Source: an uncultured Rhodospirillales bacterium (GTDB lineage: Bacteria > Pseudomonadota > Alphaproteobacteria > Kiloniellales > Kiloniellaceae). From it: a DNA stretch of 64,000 bases. Shown here in pieces: positions 51,569 to 60,370 of the stretch. The stretch's first letter is position 1. Each line of letters begins with the position of its first letter. The stretch covers positions 124,001 to 188,000 of the forward strand of contig CAJXUS010000001.1 of NCBI GenBank assembly GCA_913060675.1, written 5' to 3'. The notes beneath the pieces are model-generated. The model worked only from the letters and a program-made list of their open reading frames with translations. It did not search any database and was not told where the DNA came from. Position numbers and translations under genes: made by a program.

Positions 51569-53856
51569 TACATACCTGCCTGTTCAGCGGGAACAACAAA
51601 GTTACTCAACACTTTTTTGCTTCCAGCTTTATCAAATGAAATAGTTAAGCGCTCACCTTCGACGGCAGCGACAAGACCATAGCCAAACTTTTGGTGGAAT
51701 ACTCTCTCTCCACGGCTAAAGCCACTTTTACTTTCCGAAACTTTTTGTGCCGCTTTGCGCACCAACTGAGAATCACCACTTGAATAACTTCGAGCACGCT
51801 GCATCCCCGGGCTGCTTCGATGGGGAGTGCCACGGTCATTATCTTGCCATTTGCCAGAACCAAATCCGCCGTATGATGGCTCAAGCGGCGCAGAATAAAT
51901 GCCACGATCACTCTCACGCTCAATATGCTCATGAGGAAGTTCATCAACAAAACGAGAAGGAATAGCTGACGCCCAAGATCCATGCATGCGCCGGTTTGCT
52001 GCAAAGGAAATAATAGCCCGCTTCCTCGCGCGCGTCAGACCGACATAAGCTAACCGTCGCTCTTCTTCCAAACCTTTCAACCCCTGCTCATCCATAGCGC
52101 GTTGGTTTGGAAACAGTCCCTCTTCCCAACCTGGTAAGAAGACCGTTTCAAACTCAAGCCCCTTAGAACCATGTAAGGTCATGATTGAAACCATATCTTG
52201 ACCGGTCTGGTTATTGGTATCCATGACAAGGCTAACGTGCTCTAGGAATTCTGCCAGATTTTCATACTCACCCAAGGCGTTAATCAATTCGCGTAAATTT
52301 TCGACGCGCCCCTTGGCTTCTACTGACTTATCATTTTGCCAAAACTCCAGATAACCACTTTCTTCTAATACCAAGTCCGCCAATTCAGAATGCGGCATAT
52401 CATTTTTGAGACTCTGCCAACGCTCGACCTGAGAAACAAAAGTCGCCATTGATTTTCGCGCTGCAGGACGAAGCTCGTCTGTTTCAACAATTTCCCGTGC
52501 TGCCTTAAAAAGAGAAATATCAGCCTGCCTTGCATAACTGTGAACAACCCCCATTGCAGCAGGGCCAAGACCTCTTTTAGGTTTCCCAATACTGCGCTCA
52601 AATGCCAGACTGTCATCCGCTGAATTTACGAGACGCAGGTAGGCCAAAGCATCACGGATCTCCAGGCGCTCATAAAAACGGGCACCACCGACAACGCGAT
52701 AAGGGATAGCTAAAGTGAGAAACCGCTCCTCAAACTCACGTGTCATAGCCCCCGTACGCACAAGAACAGCCATCTGATCGAGCTTTTGTCCCTTGCGTTG
52801 CAGACCCTCGACTTCTTCACCTACAAATCTTGCTTCCGCTTCGCCATCCCACAAACCACGAACCCGGAGCATCTCGCCCTCATCATCGTCGGTCCAAAGG
52901 GTTTTCCCCAAGCGGCCTTCGTTGTGGCTGATGACTGAAGAAGCTGCAGCAAGTATACGGCCAGTAGAACGATAATTGCGTTCAAGTCGAACAATCTTGG
53001 CGCCGGGAAAGTCCTTTTCAAAGCGAAGGATATTTCCAACTTCAGCGCCACGCCAACCGTAAATAGACTGGTCATCATCCCCAACACAGCAAACGTTTTG
53101 GTGCCCCTGAGCCAAGAGGCGTAACCAGAGATATTGTGCCACGTTGGTATCTTGATACTCATCAACCAAAATGTAATGGAACCGCCGATGATAATCTGCA
53201 AGCACGTCAGTATGAGTTTGGAAAATCACCAGCGTATGCAAAAGCAAATCACCAAAATCACAGGCATTGAGTTCTCTCAGGCGCTGCTGGTAGCTCTTAT
53301 AAATTCCATGGATACGTCCGCCCGCGAACTCTTTTGCCTCACTGGCAGAAACGTGTTCGGGGGTTTGCCCGCGATCTTTCCAACGCTGAATGGCTCCCAG
53401 TACTGACTTTGGCGGCCATTTTTTGTCATCAAGATTATTCTCCTTCAGGAGTTGCTTCACCAACCGCAACTGATCGTCGGTATCAATGATGGCAAAATCG
53501 GATCCGAGGCCGACCTTTTCTGCATGCGCCCTTAACATTCTCACCGCAATCGCGTGGAAAGTCCCCAACCACCATCTTTCGACCGAGGGCTGATTCAAAA
53601 TTGAAGCAACACGCTCTTTCATTTCCTGAGCGGCTTTGTTTGTAAAAGTCACGGCCAACACTTGCCCAGGAAAGGCCTTCCCCGTCGCAAGAATATGCGC
53701 CAGGCGTGTTGTTAAAACACGGGTTTTCCCAGTCCCTGCACCAGCAAGTACCAGCACAGGGCCATCAGTCGCCTCTACGGCCTCTAGTTGAGACTCGTTT
53801 AGACCTTCGACATAGGGCGGTTGCCCATCGATTTGAGTTTGCGATTCGTCCATCAT
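51568..53856 (-). CDS. uvrD: ATP-dependent DNA helicase, UvrD/PcrA family
   Basis: A 762-residue superfamily 1A 3'-5' helicase. Motif I LAGAGTGKT (37-45), motif Ia VTFTNKAA, motif II VDEYQDTN, motif III DDDQSIYGWRG, motif IV RLERNYRS, motif V TLHGSKGLEFE and motif VI VGLTRARKRA are all present. The C-terminal tail ends in the tudor-like KFGYGLVAAVEGERLTISF. It functions in nucleotide-excision and mismatch repair and in replication restart. The two N-terminal Met codons leave the start ambiguous by one residue. Confidence 0.96.
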   Translation of the reverse strand: MMDESQTQIDGQPPYVEGLNESQLEAVEATDGPVLVLAGAGTGKTRVLTTRLAHILATGKAFPGQVLAVTFTNKAAQEMKERVASILNQPSVERWWLGTFHAIAVRMLRAHAEKVGLGSDFAIIDTDDQLRLVKQLLKENNLDDKKWPPKSVLGAIQRWKDRGQTPEHVSASEAKEFAGGRIHGIYKSYQQRLRELNACDFGDLLLHTLVIFQTHTDVLADYHRRFHYILVDEYQDTNVAQYLWLRLLAQGHQNVCCVGDDDQSIYGWRGAEVGNILRFEKDFPGAKIVRLERNYRSTGRILAAASSVISHNEGRLGKTLWTDDDEGEMLRVRGLWDGEAEARFVGEEVEGLQRKGQKLDQMAVLVRTGAMTREFEERFLTLAIPYRVVGGARFYERLEIRDALAYLRLVNSADDSLAFERSIGKPKRGLGPAAMGVVHSYARQADISLFKAAREIVETDELRPAARKSMATFVSQVERWQSLKNDMPHSELADLVLEESGYLEFWQNDKSVEAKGRVENLRELINALGEYENLAEFLEHVSLVMDTNNQTGQDMVSIMTLHGSKGLEFETVFLPGWEEGLFPNQRAMDEQGLKGLEEERRLAYVGLTRARKRAIISFAANRRMHGSWASAIPSRFVDELPHEHIERESDRGIYSAPLEPSYGGFGSGKWQDNDRGTPHRSSPGMQRARSYSSGDSQLVRKAAQKVSESKSGFSRGERVFHQKFGYGLVAAVEGERLTISFDKAGSKKVLSNFVVPAEQAGM

Positions 53857-53973
53857 AATTGGTTTATAGCGCGTCCTCTCCGGAAGCTCATCTTCTTTTA
53901 CTACTTGACCTGTAGAACAATCGTTCCCTTATGTTACAAGATAAATTTTAGCAGCCTCCAAACAGGATAAATG

Positions 53974-55107
53974 ATGACCCGCATTACTGAGCGCCACACC
54001 CTACTTTCAGAAACACCTGGCACCCAACGGGTTGTAACAATTCATCGCTATGGCGCGAACACCAATGGTAAAAAAGCCTATGTTCAAGCAGCCCTTCATG
54101 CCGACGAAACCCCCGCAATGGCAGCGGCTCATCATCTCCTCCAAAGCTTGGAGGAAGCTGATAACAAAGGCTTGATCAAAGGGGAGATCGTTGTTCTGCC
54201 TTATGCCAACCCAATTGGTCTGGATCAGTTTCAAGATGATCAATTAATGGGGCGGGTACATCTCGGAGGGGAAGGCAACTTTAACCGAGGGTGGTTTGAC
54301 CTCACAGAAATGACCAAAGATCGCCTTGCCGAACGCTTAAAAAATAATCCAGAAGAAAACACCTCCATTATCCGTGAAGCGATGCAAGAAGCTTTAAGTG
54401 AAGTCACACCAACCACCGAATTTGGTAGCCTTCGGAAACTTTTGGCAAGCGAAGCTGCAAAAGCCGATTACGTATTCGACCTGCATTGTGATGATGACTC
54501 GCTTCCATACCTTTACATATCAGATCTCAATTGGCCTGATTGTCAGGACTTTGCGGCCGATTTTGGTGCCGCCGCTGTCATGATGGCCGAGAATTCAGGT
54601 GGTGGCAGTTTTGATGAAGTCTACACACGACCATGGGCCGAACTTGCCCGGCTTTATCCTAACAATCCAATTCCACAAGCCACCATGTCAATGACGGTAG
54701 AGCACCGCGGACGTCCAGATGTGTCTGACGAAATTGGTACCAAGGACGGTGACGCCCTCTTTAAATTTTTTATGCGACGGGGATTAATTGAAGGTGATGC
54801 AGGTCCAATTCCTGAACCACTTTGTAATGCAACGGGAACGGATGCGTGTGAAATCATCGAATCTCCCGGTACAGGATTTGTGACCTACTGCAAAGAACTC
54901 GGCGCACAGGTCAAAAAAGGCGACCAGATTGCGACTTTAATTAACCTCTCTGCCGAAGACCCAACCAAGTCACGTACACCTATTTTTGCAGGTACGGATG
55001 GCATTTTCTTCACCCGCCGCCAGCACAAAGCTGTCAAACCCGGATTGGTTGTTGGCAAGGTTGCAGGTACCGAGCCACTAAAAGCGGGCTACCTTCTCGA
55101 AGATTAA
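53974..55107 (+). CDS. Succinylglutamate desuccinylase/aspartoacylase-family zinc amidase
   Basis: A 377-residue protein of the AstE/AspA (M14-like) family. Zinc ligands appear in QAALHADETPA (His and Glu) and FDLHCDDDS (His). The C-terminal part after about 280 is a barrel-like domain seen in this group (GFVTYCKELGAQVKKGDQIATL). It should hydrolyse an N-acyl amino acid or N-acyl amine. The astABD genes are not nearby, so its substrate is unknown. ATG 53974 lies 6 nt after AGGA and is favoured over ATG 53971. It diverges from uvrD. Confidence 0.82.
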   Translation: MTRITERHTLLSETPGTQRVVTIHRYGANTNGKKAYVQAALHADETPAMAAAHHLLQSLEEADNKGLIKGEIVVLPYANPIGLDQFQDDQLMGRVHLGGEGNFNRGWFDLTEMTKDRLAERLKNNPEENTSIIREAMQEALSEVTPTTEFGSLRKLLASEAAKADYVFDLHCDDDSLPYLYISDLNWPDCQDFAADFGAAAVMMAENSGGGSFDEVYTRPWAELARLYPNNPIPQATMSMTVEHRGRPDVSDEIGTKDGDALFKFFMRRGLIEGDAGPIPEPLCNATGTDACEIIESPGTGFVTYCKELGAQVKKGDQIATLINLSAEDPTKSRTPIFAGTDGIFFTRRQHKAVKPGLVVGKVAGTEPLKAGYLLED

Positions 55108-55127
55108 GCAGTCACAACACGAAAAAT

Positions 55128-55181
55128 CCCCATGAGTTTTTCAACAAAACTCATGCTTTCCAAAAAACTCATGGGGGCTTT
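55128..55181. terminator. Bidirectional terminator with three copies of one arm
   Basis: CCCCATGAGTTTTT (55128-55141) pairs with AAAAACTCATGGGG (55163-55176). A shorter, mutually exclusive hairpin, CATGAGTTTT (55131-55140) with AAAACTCATG (55146-55155), uses a middle copy in the loop. A short T-rich run follows the outer stem. It lies between the convergent desuccinylase-like and clcA genes. Confidence 0.75.
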
Positions 55182-55198
55182 TCTATAACATTGACGCT

Positions 55199-56983
55199 TT
55201 AAATTTCTCCACGCTCTTCTGCACGCGCTTGTTCCATCGCCTTTTTATAGGCTAAAGCAACATCGTGCTCGTGGATAACACCTTTTAATATGCCGTCTTC
55301 AGAGTTGTTCACTACGGGAATATAGACCTCCCCACTTGCGCCATGAGCCTCAAGCGCCTGTTCAATATTCGCGTTTTCCTCTAATTGCGCAGCCTTTGTT
55401 CGCGCGACTTCTATTGCCGTAACCGTCGCTCCCTTTTCATCTTGCAAATCGAGCCCATCAGCAAGTTCCACAAAAGAGATACACCCTTCAAGGCGGCCCT
55501 TTTTATCCACGACAAAGAGTTGTCCGAGTTTTGTTTTTCGGAGCTTCATACGAACGGTCGCAAGATCAGCATCCGGCGCAATGGTTGCCACATCACTGTG
55601 GACCATATGGCCTATTGTCAGCGTACGCATGAGGCTCGCTTCACGTCCGCCTCTTATTTCAACACCGCGCCTTTCAAGCTGCCACATAAAGAAAGACTTA
55701 CGATGCACTTGTTGAGTGATAACAGTTGAGAGAGAGGTCGCAATCATCACCGCAATTGTCAATGCATAGTCATTGGTGAGCTCAAAAATCATCAAGATCG
55801 TTGAGATTGGGGCGCCGAGCACTGCGCCGGCAACCGCGCCCATACCAATAACGGTGTAAGCCCCGGTGCCAGAGGAAAATTCGGGAAAAATTGAAGTGGC
55901 GACAATACCATATGCTCCCCCGACCATTGCCCCAATAAAGAGGGATGGCGAAAAAACACCGCCAGAAAAACCACTACCTAGAGAAATTGCCGTTGCAATT
56001 GTCTTCATTACAATCAGCGCAAGGAGCAGCCAAAGCTCATAACTCTCAGATAAGGCAGCGTCAGTTGCTTCATACCCAACGCCAATGACTTGAGGGAATA
56101 CAAGCGCCATCGCCCCTAAGGCCAAGCCGCCAATCATGGGCTTTAGCCAAAAAGGGACTTTAAGTTTAGTAAAAGTGTCTTCGGCAAAAATCACCGTCCA
56201 CATAAAGGCAATAGCTGCAAAGGCAGATACTATGCCAAGAAGGGCAAAGGCCGGAAATTCCCAAAAAGAAGACAGCGACATCGCATTTGGCAAGATGAAA
56301 GCGGGAAAATCGCCGTAGTAAATTCGGCTGATAATTGTTCCCACAACAGAGGCAATAACAATGGGAGCAAAGGCCGAAATCGCATAGTGGCCAACGACTA
56401 CTTCTAGAGCAAAAAATACCCCCGCGATTGGAGCATTAAAAGACGTCGCAATCGCAGCTGCAACCCCACAACCAAGCAAGGTCCGAAAAAGCGTGTAACC
56501 AAGGTGAAGTCGTTTTGAAAGCCAAGCCCCAATACTCGCGCCAAGATGAACCACAGGCCCTTCACGGCCAACTGATGCACCGACACCAATAGAAAAAGCA
56601 GAAGCTACTGCAGCACGAAGCCCTGTCTTTAAGGACATTCGCCCCCCTTTTAAGGCAGTAGCCTCTATTACATGAGGTACGCCTTGGGGTTTTCCTTCTG
56701 GGAGAAAATAGCGAATAAAAATTCCAACAATTCCGCCGCCAACAACAGGTACCAGCAAAATCTGCCACCAAGGAATATGGGCGAAGCCTTCAGTGATTTT
56801 CTCGCCCTGAAAGCCATAGAAAAAATGTTGTACAAAATCAATGAAATGGCGAAACCCAACTGCGGCAAACCCAGACGCACCCCCGATGACAACGGCCAAA
56901 GCTGATAAAATGACCTGCTCATTTTTAATAAATTGTTGGGCTTGCAGTCTTATTGATAATCGCCGGCTGCCGTTATTAGACAT
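55199..56983 (-). CDS. clcA: ClC-family chloride channel/antiporter with CBS domains
   Basis: A 594-residue protein. About residues 20-430 form the ClC membrane domain, with the gating-glutamate motif GREGPVVH (Glu141) and GSGFSGGVFSPSLFIGAM. Two CBS domains follow (about 450-590). The first selectivity motif, normally GSGIPE, reads PQGVPHVIEA here, so the usual Ser and Glu are absent. Such variants occur in bacterial ClC-CBS proteins; ion preference is therefore open. The ribosome-binding site is inside a potential stem (see separate entry). It is convergent with the desuccinylase-like gene. Confidence 0.9.
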   Translation of the reverse strand: MSNNGSRRLSIRLQAQQFIKNEQVILSALAVVIGGASGFAAVGFRHFIDFVQHFFYGFQGEKITEGFAHIPWWQILLVPVVGGGIVGIFIRYFLPEGKPQGVPHVIEATALKGGRMSLKTGLRAAVASAFSIGVGASVGREGPVVHLGASIGAWLSKRLHLGYTLFRTLLGCGVAAAIATSFNAPIAGVFFALEVVVGHYAISAFAPIVIASVVGTIISRIYYGDFPAFILPNAMSLSSFWEFPAFALLGIVSAFAAIAFMWTVIFAEDTFTKLKVPFWLKPMIGGLALGAMALVFPQVIGVGYEATDAALSESYELWLLLALIVMKTIATAISLGSGFSGGVFSPSLFIGAMVGGAYGIVATSIFPEFSSGTGAYTVIGMGAVAGAVLGAPISTILMIFELTNDYALTIAVMIATSLSTVITQQVHRKSFFMWQLERRGVEIRGGREASLMRTLTIGHMVHSDVATIAPDADLATVRMKLRKTKLGQLFVVDKKGRLEGCISFVELADGLDLQDEKGATVTAIEVARTKAAQLEENANIEQALEAHGASGEVYIPVVNNSEDGILKGVIHEHDVALAYKKAMEQARAEERGEI

Positions 56984-56988
56984 TGCAG

Positions 56989-57010
56989 ACCTCAGAAAAT
57001 TTATTGAGGT
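56989..57010 (-). promoter_or_regulatory. Hairpin that would hide the clcA ribosome-binding site
   Basis: On the minus strand ACCTCA pairs with TGAGGT around a 10-nt loop. TGAGGT contains the Shine-Dalgarno GAGG that lies 7 nt before the clcA ATG. Folding would block ribosome entry, suggesting temperature or ligand control of translation. A 6-bp stem is short, so this is tentative. Confidence 0.4.
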
Positions 57011-57072
57011 ATAATCTTGGAGAGGTGATTTTATCTGGCGTAAATTCTTGAATCAATTCAGAAGCTTTCGAG

Positions 57073-57137
57073 GCCGCTATTCGTCTGGACAGTAATATAA
57101 CTCTTAAGACTCTTATAGCGGCTTGGAAAACATTCTT
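57073..57137. repeat. Two inverted repeats between clcA and the pentapeptide-repeat gene
   Basis: GCCGCTAT (57073-57080) matches ATAGCGGC (57115-57122), with a palindromic CTTAAG in the loop. Directly next to it TGGAA and TTCCA form a second small stem (about 57124-57137). No T-run follows. They may separate the two minus-strand genes or form part of the long clcA leader. Confidence 0.4.
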
Positions 57138-57180
57138 CCAGAAATAGTCCCCCTAGTTGAGGATTTATTACAATTTAGGA

Positions 57181-57681
57181 TTATTTACATCTGCCGATAG
57201 ATCCTTCAGCACAGACTTTTTTTCCATCAACCCAAGTCGCACCGGACAAATCAGCTTTGGTAAGATCAGCCCCCTTTAACTTCGCCTTTGTAAAGTTTGC
57301 GCCCCGCAAAATGGCCTTAAACAACCGCGCCCTTCCAAGATTAGCATTCGTAAAGTTGGCAGAAGTTAGGTTTGCTTTAGTAAGGTCTGCTTCTGGAAGT
57401 GAAGCTTTTGAAAAATCAGCCTCGGCTAATGAAGCACTGACAAATTTGGCCCGAAACGCAGACACTTTTTGAAAATTTACTTTATTCAAAGAGCCCCGAA
57501 TAAAGCTCGTATCCCGCAGTCTCGCAGAGGATAAATCGACTTCATCAAAATTTAGCCCATCCATATTACATCTTTGCCAATTCACTTCTGAAGCAGGCGG
57601 GTCTGTACAGGCCGCTGCAGCGGGAAAAGAGAAAAAGATGAGAGTAAGGAGCAATGCAGAAAATCTAAGAAAATAAATCAT
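57181..57681 (-). CDS. Secreted pentapeptide-repeat protein
   Basis: A 166-residue protein with a signal peptide (cleavage expected after about AAA at residue 23). About 20 tandem pentapeptide units of the A(D/N)LXX type follow, such as ADLTKANLTSANFTNANLG. Repeats of this kind fold as a right-handed beta helix. Cys-containing ends (CTDPP, ... RCNM, CAEG, GRCK) may form disulphides in the periplasm. The frame extends upstream to 57762, but the ATG at 57681 leads directly into the signal sequence. Function is unknown. It lies about 200 nt upstream of clcA on the same strand. Confidence 0.85.
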   Translation of the reverse strand: MIYFLRFSALLLTLIFFSFPAAAACTDPPASEVNWQRCNMDGLNFDEVDLSSARLRDTSFIRGSLNKVNFQKVSAFRAKFVSASLAEADFSKASLPEADLTKANLTSANFTNANLGRARLFKAILRGANFTKAKLKGADLTKADLSGATWVDGKKVCAEGSIGRCK

Positions 57682-57794
57682 AACTCTATTGTTAGGAAAA
57701 TTACCCTTAACTTCAAGAAAATCAGGACTAAACTTATTATTTAAAAGCATTTCGCCACCCACACATCATCCAGCTCAATATATCCAATTTCCAC

Positions 57795-58289
57795 TTAATC
57801 TTCCCAAGACATTATTGATCGCCCGATATTCAAAGGCAGGGGAAGGGATTGTTGCGACTTGAAAATTTCCTCCAAATTGTACTTTAGCTCGTCCTCCATT
57901 GGGCAGGATGATCTCTTTTCAAGATTCACATGAACAGAAATCCACTCGGAGGTCGCGGCGAGATAACCTTTATCATCATTATAAAGGGAGTGATGATAAC
58001 TCAGTTTCTTATTATCAAAGCCAAGCAAACGTGTTTCGCCCCTCATCTCAGAGCCTAAATGAAGCTCTCGTAGGTAATTCACATGGTTTTCAACCACAAA
58101 TGTTGAACACTTTGTTCTATCTCGATAAGTCGGATCGATACCAATAAATTCTAGGAATTGATCTGTGGCATCGCAAAAAACCCGCATATAATAGGACACG
58201 TTCATATGGCCGTTGTAGTCTAGCCAATCAGCAGGAACTTTTCCTCGGTAAGTAACCAGAGGGTGCACCCCCTTAAGTTGAATGTCCAT
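57795..58289 (-). CDS. Hotdog-fold acyl-CoA thioesterase, 4HBT type
   Basis: A 164-residue single hotdog-domain protein. The motif DYNGHMN is at residues 24-30, where Asp is the catalytic residue in this branch. VVENHVNYLRELHLGS and SEWISVHVNLEKR follow as in thioesterases linked to carnitine and betaine catabolism. It should release a carboxylic acid from a short acyl-CoA. It is on the same strand as the pentapeptide gene but shows no clear functional tie to its neighbours. The substrate is not known. Confidence 0.85.
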   Translation of the reverse strand: MDIQLKGVHPLVTYRGKVPADWLDYNGHMNVSYYMRVFCDATDQFLEFIGIDPTYRDRTKCSTFVVENHVNYLRELHLGSEMRGETRLLGFDNKKLSYHHSLYNDDKGYLAATSEWISVHVNLEKRSSCPMEDELKYNLEEIFKSQQSLPLPLNIGRSIMSWED

Positions 58290-58675
58290 TAACTATTCTT
58301 TCAAAATGTGGCTTATTTACACAGAAACCGGAAGAATCCAATTGTGAGGGTCAAAGGTGATAAATATTAAGAAAACATTACATTAATCAGGATTCGGACT
58401 CGTATCCTTCATAAAGATACCTTTAAATCAACAATTGGTGATGCAAAAATACAACAGTTAGTTTTATCCTCCCTATTTTCTTCTTCTTATCACTGGTTTT
58501 AAAAGTTATGCTGTGATACTCAACCATAATAAGTCTGCAACTCTGTTGATACACTTGGATATTTATGTAAATATTTCAAACGAATTTCAGAGTGGCATTC
58601 TAAGAAAAAACTGTTCGCTTGATGTTTGCAAGTTGGCTTTGGGTTACGCTAACAGTAAATTAAGGGGGGACATCC
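58290..58675. other. Intergenic region between divergent thioesterase and mlaA
   Basis: This AT-rich stretch of about 390 bp has no coding frame of note. It must hold the promoters of the two divergent genes. No convincing -35/-10 pair, repeat or RNA gene was seen. Confidence 0.5.
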
Positions 58676-58726
58676 GTGATTATAACTGATGTAGAAACAA
58701 TGATAGGCGAAATGTCGTGGGGTTAG
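58676..58726 (+). CDS. Possible leader peptide upstream of mlaA
   Basis: A 16-codon frame starts at a GTG with a very strong Shine-Dalgarno, AAGGGGGG, 7 nt upstream. It reads VIITDVETMIGEMSWG and stops at TAG 58724-58726. Its stop overlaps the mlaA start in another frame. Terminating ribosomes could re-initiate on mlaA. It may be a coupling leader or only a chance frame; length prevents a homology judgement. Confidence 0.35.
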   Translation: MIITDVETMIGEMSWG

Positions 58727-59577
58727 GTATTTTGTCCGAGATTAATTCTGGACTTATAAAACGATTGTCTGCTTTTGCCGCCGTTGCAATTTTTGTAACT
58801 GGATGTGCAAGTCAGCCAAATTCAACACTGCAGGACGAGGCTTCAACAAGCCAGGATGACCAGTGGGCACAGACTGAAGGTACGACTGCCGTCGAAGAGG
58901 GTACAAACGATCCGATCGAAACAGTTAACCGCTTCATCTTCGCCTTCAATGACGCAGCAGACACACTTATTTTTCGTCCCGTTGCTGAGGGTTACAGGTT
59001 CTTAGTTCCTGCACCGATTAGAGATTCTGTCCGGAACTTTATCCGCAACAGCTACTCTCCAGTTATTCTTGCAAATGACCTGCTTCAAGGCGATATCGAA
59101 AAAGCAGAAAACACTTTTGCAAGATTCCTTATCAATACTGTTGCTGGCGCTGGTGGCTTAGCTGATGTTGCAGGCCAAGCAGGTCATGAATATCACTCCG
59201 AAGATTTCGGCCAAACAATGGGAACTTGGGGCGTTTCAGAAGGTCCTTACTTAGTTCTGCCAATTTTAGGCCCATCAAACCTTCGTGATGGTGTTGGCCT
59301 TATTGGTGATGCCTTGCTCGACCCTCTTACTTATGTTGCCAAGACAGAAACTCTTCTTGCCCGTAAAGTAACGGATGGTGTCGACAAAAGATCTCGCAAC
59401 ATTGAAACTCTCGATGAGCTCAAACAAGATTCCATCGATTTCTACGCCCGCGTTCGTTCTCTCTATCACCAGAAGCGTGTAAACGAGATCAATGATGGCG
59501 AATCAGAACCAACTCTTGCACCAGGCCTAACCGAGATCTTCCCTGAAGATGACGATCAGGTCTCTCTTGTAGATTGA
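58717..59577 (+). CDS. mlaA: Phospholipid-transport outer-membrane lipoprotein MlaA (VacJ)
   Basis: A 286-residue lipoprotein. The signal peptide ends in lipobox VTGC (Cys30 from the GTG at 58717). The core has the MlaA motifs NDPIETVNRFIFAFNDAAD, VRNFIRNSYSPVILANDLLQG, EDFGQTMGTWG, and PYLVLPILGPSNLRDGVG. MlaA forms a ring in the outer membrane that removes misplaced phospholipid and hands it to MlaC. The TTG at 58732 is another possible start. A strong ribosome-binding site instead serves a short upstream frame. It is followed directly by mlaC. Confidence 0.93.
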   Translation: MGLGILSEINSGLIKRLSAFAAVAIFVTGCASQPNSTLQDEASTSQDDQWAQTEGTTAVEEGTNDPIETVNRFIFAFNDAADTLIFRPVAEGYRFLVPAPIRDSVRNFIRNSYSPVILANDLLQGDIEKAENTFARFLINTVAGAGGLADVAGQAGHEYHSEDFGQTMGTWGVSEGPYLVLPILGPSNLRDGVGLIGDALLDPLTYVAKTETLLARKVTDGVDKRSRNIETLDELKQDSIDFYARVRSLYHQKRVNEINDGESEPTLAPGLTEIFPEDDDQVSLVD

Positions 59578-59579
59578 TC

Positions 59580-60221
59580 ATGAAGCTGATCTCACGCCTT
59601 ATATCTAATACAACTGCCCTCCTTGTGGGGGCAGCTTTGTCTTTGGCAATCACGACGACTGCTAGAGCTGATGATGATGCAGGTCTGTTTCTTAAATCCC
59701 TGCAAGAAGAAGCCGTTTCCCAGTTATCAGATGAAAGCATATCATCGGAAGAACGAGAGCAACAATTCAGATCTCTTCTTACTGAAAATTTTGACATCAG
59801 TGGCATAGCAAAATTTGTCGTTGGAAAATACTGGCGCAAAGCTGAGGATGGTCCCCGAAGCGAATTCATGACAATTTTTGAAGATATCATGGTTCAACGC
59901 TTCCTGCCGACCTTCTCTAAATATGCAGGATCTGACTTTAAAATCACTAAAGTCGTCAAGAAAAAGAGCTTTTACATCGTTTTCAGCAAAGTTAAAACAG
60001 AGGGCGGTGAACCCGCTCAAATTCTCTGGCGTATTCAAGCTAAAGAAAACTCTGGCTTTGTTATCACAGACATTGCAGCAGAAGGCATTAGCTTACGCAG
60101 CACTTACAAGTCTGATTACACATCCGCCCTTAAAAGTCTGGGCGGAGATCTTTCAGCTCTAAACGGTAAACTGCGTAAAAAAATCAAATCTGGAGACTTC
60201 GCCCCTAAGGAAAATGGTTAG
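59580..60221 (+). CDS. mlaC: Periplasmic phospholipid carrier MlaC (Ttg2D family)
   Basis: A 213-residue secreted protein with a signal peptide ending near TTTARA. The mature part has the MlaC pattern (FRSLLTENFDISGIAKFVVGKYWRKA, then KSFYIVFSKVKTEGGEPAQILWRIQ and FVITDIAAEGISLRSTYKSDY). It shuttles phospholipids between MlaA and the inner-membrane MlaFEDB complex, which is not in this window. The ATG lies 2 nt after the mlaA stop; the frame is open 6 nt further up to TTG. A terminator follows. Confidence 0.92.
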   Translation: MKLISRLISNTTALLVGAALSLAITTTARADDDAGLFLKSLQEEAVSQLSDESISSEEREQQFRSLLTENFDISGIAKFVVGKYWRKAEDGPRSEFMTIFEDIMVQRFLPTFSKYAGSDFKITKVVKKKSFYIVFSKVKTEGGEPAQILWRIQAKENSGFVITDIAAEGISLRSTYKSDYTSALKSLGGDLSALNGKLRKKIKSGDFAPKENG

Positions 60222-60248
60222 AACCATAGACCTCCAGATATCCCCAAA

Positions 60249-60285
60249 CAAAAAGTCTTGAAGATATTTCTCCAAGGCTTTTTTT
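60249..60285 (+). terminator. Intrinsic terminator after mlaC
   Basis: AAAGTCTTG pairs with CAAGGCTTT (one G-U pair) around a 12-nt loop and is followed by a run of seven T. Confidence 0.82.
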
Positions 60286-60319
60286 GTGTTCACAAACTGA
60301 GATAAATCAACACTCACAT

Positions 60320-60348
60320 AAAAAAGGACGCTGAAAATCTCAGCGTCC
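60320..60348 (-). terminator. Intrinsic terminator after ettA
   Basis: GGACGCTGA and TCAGCGTCC form a perfect 9-bp stem with a 5-nt loop. On the minus strand it is followed by six T. It ends transcription of the ABC-F gene, which is convergent with mlaC. Confidence 0.88.
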
Positions 60349-60370
60349 TCTTATCTATTACAAGCTTAGA

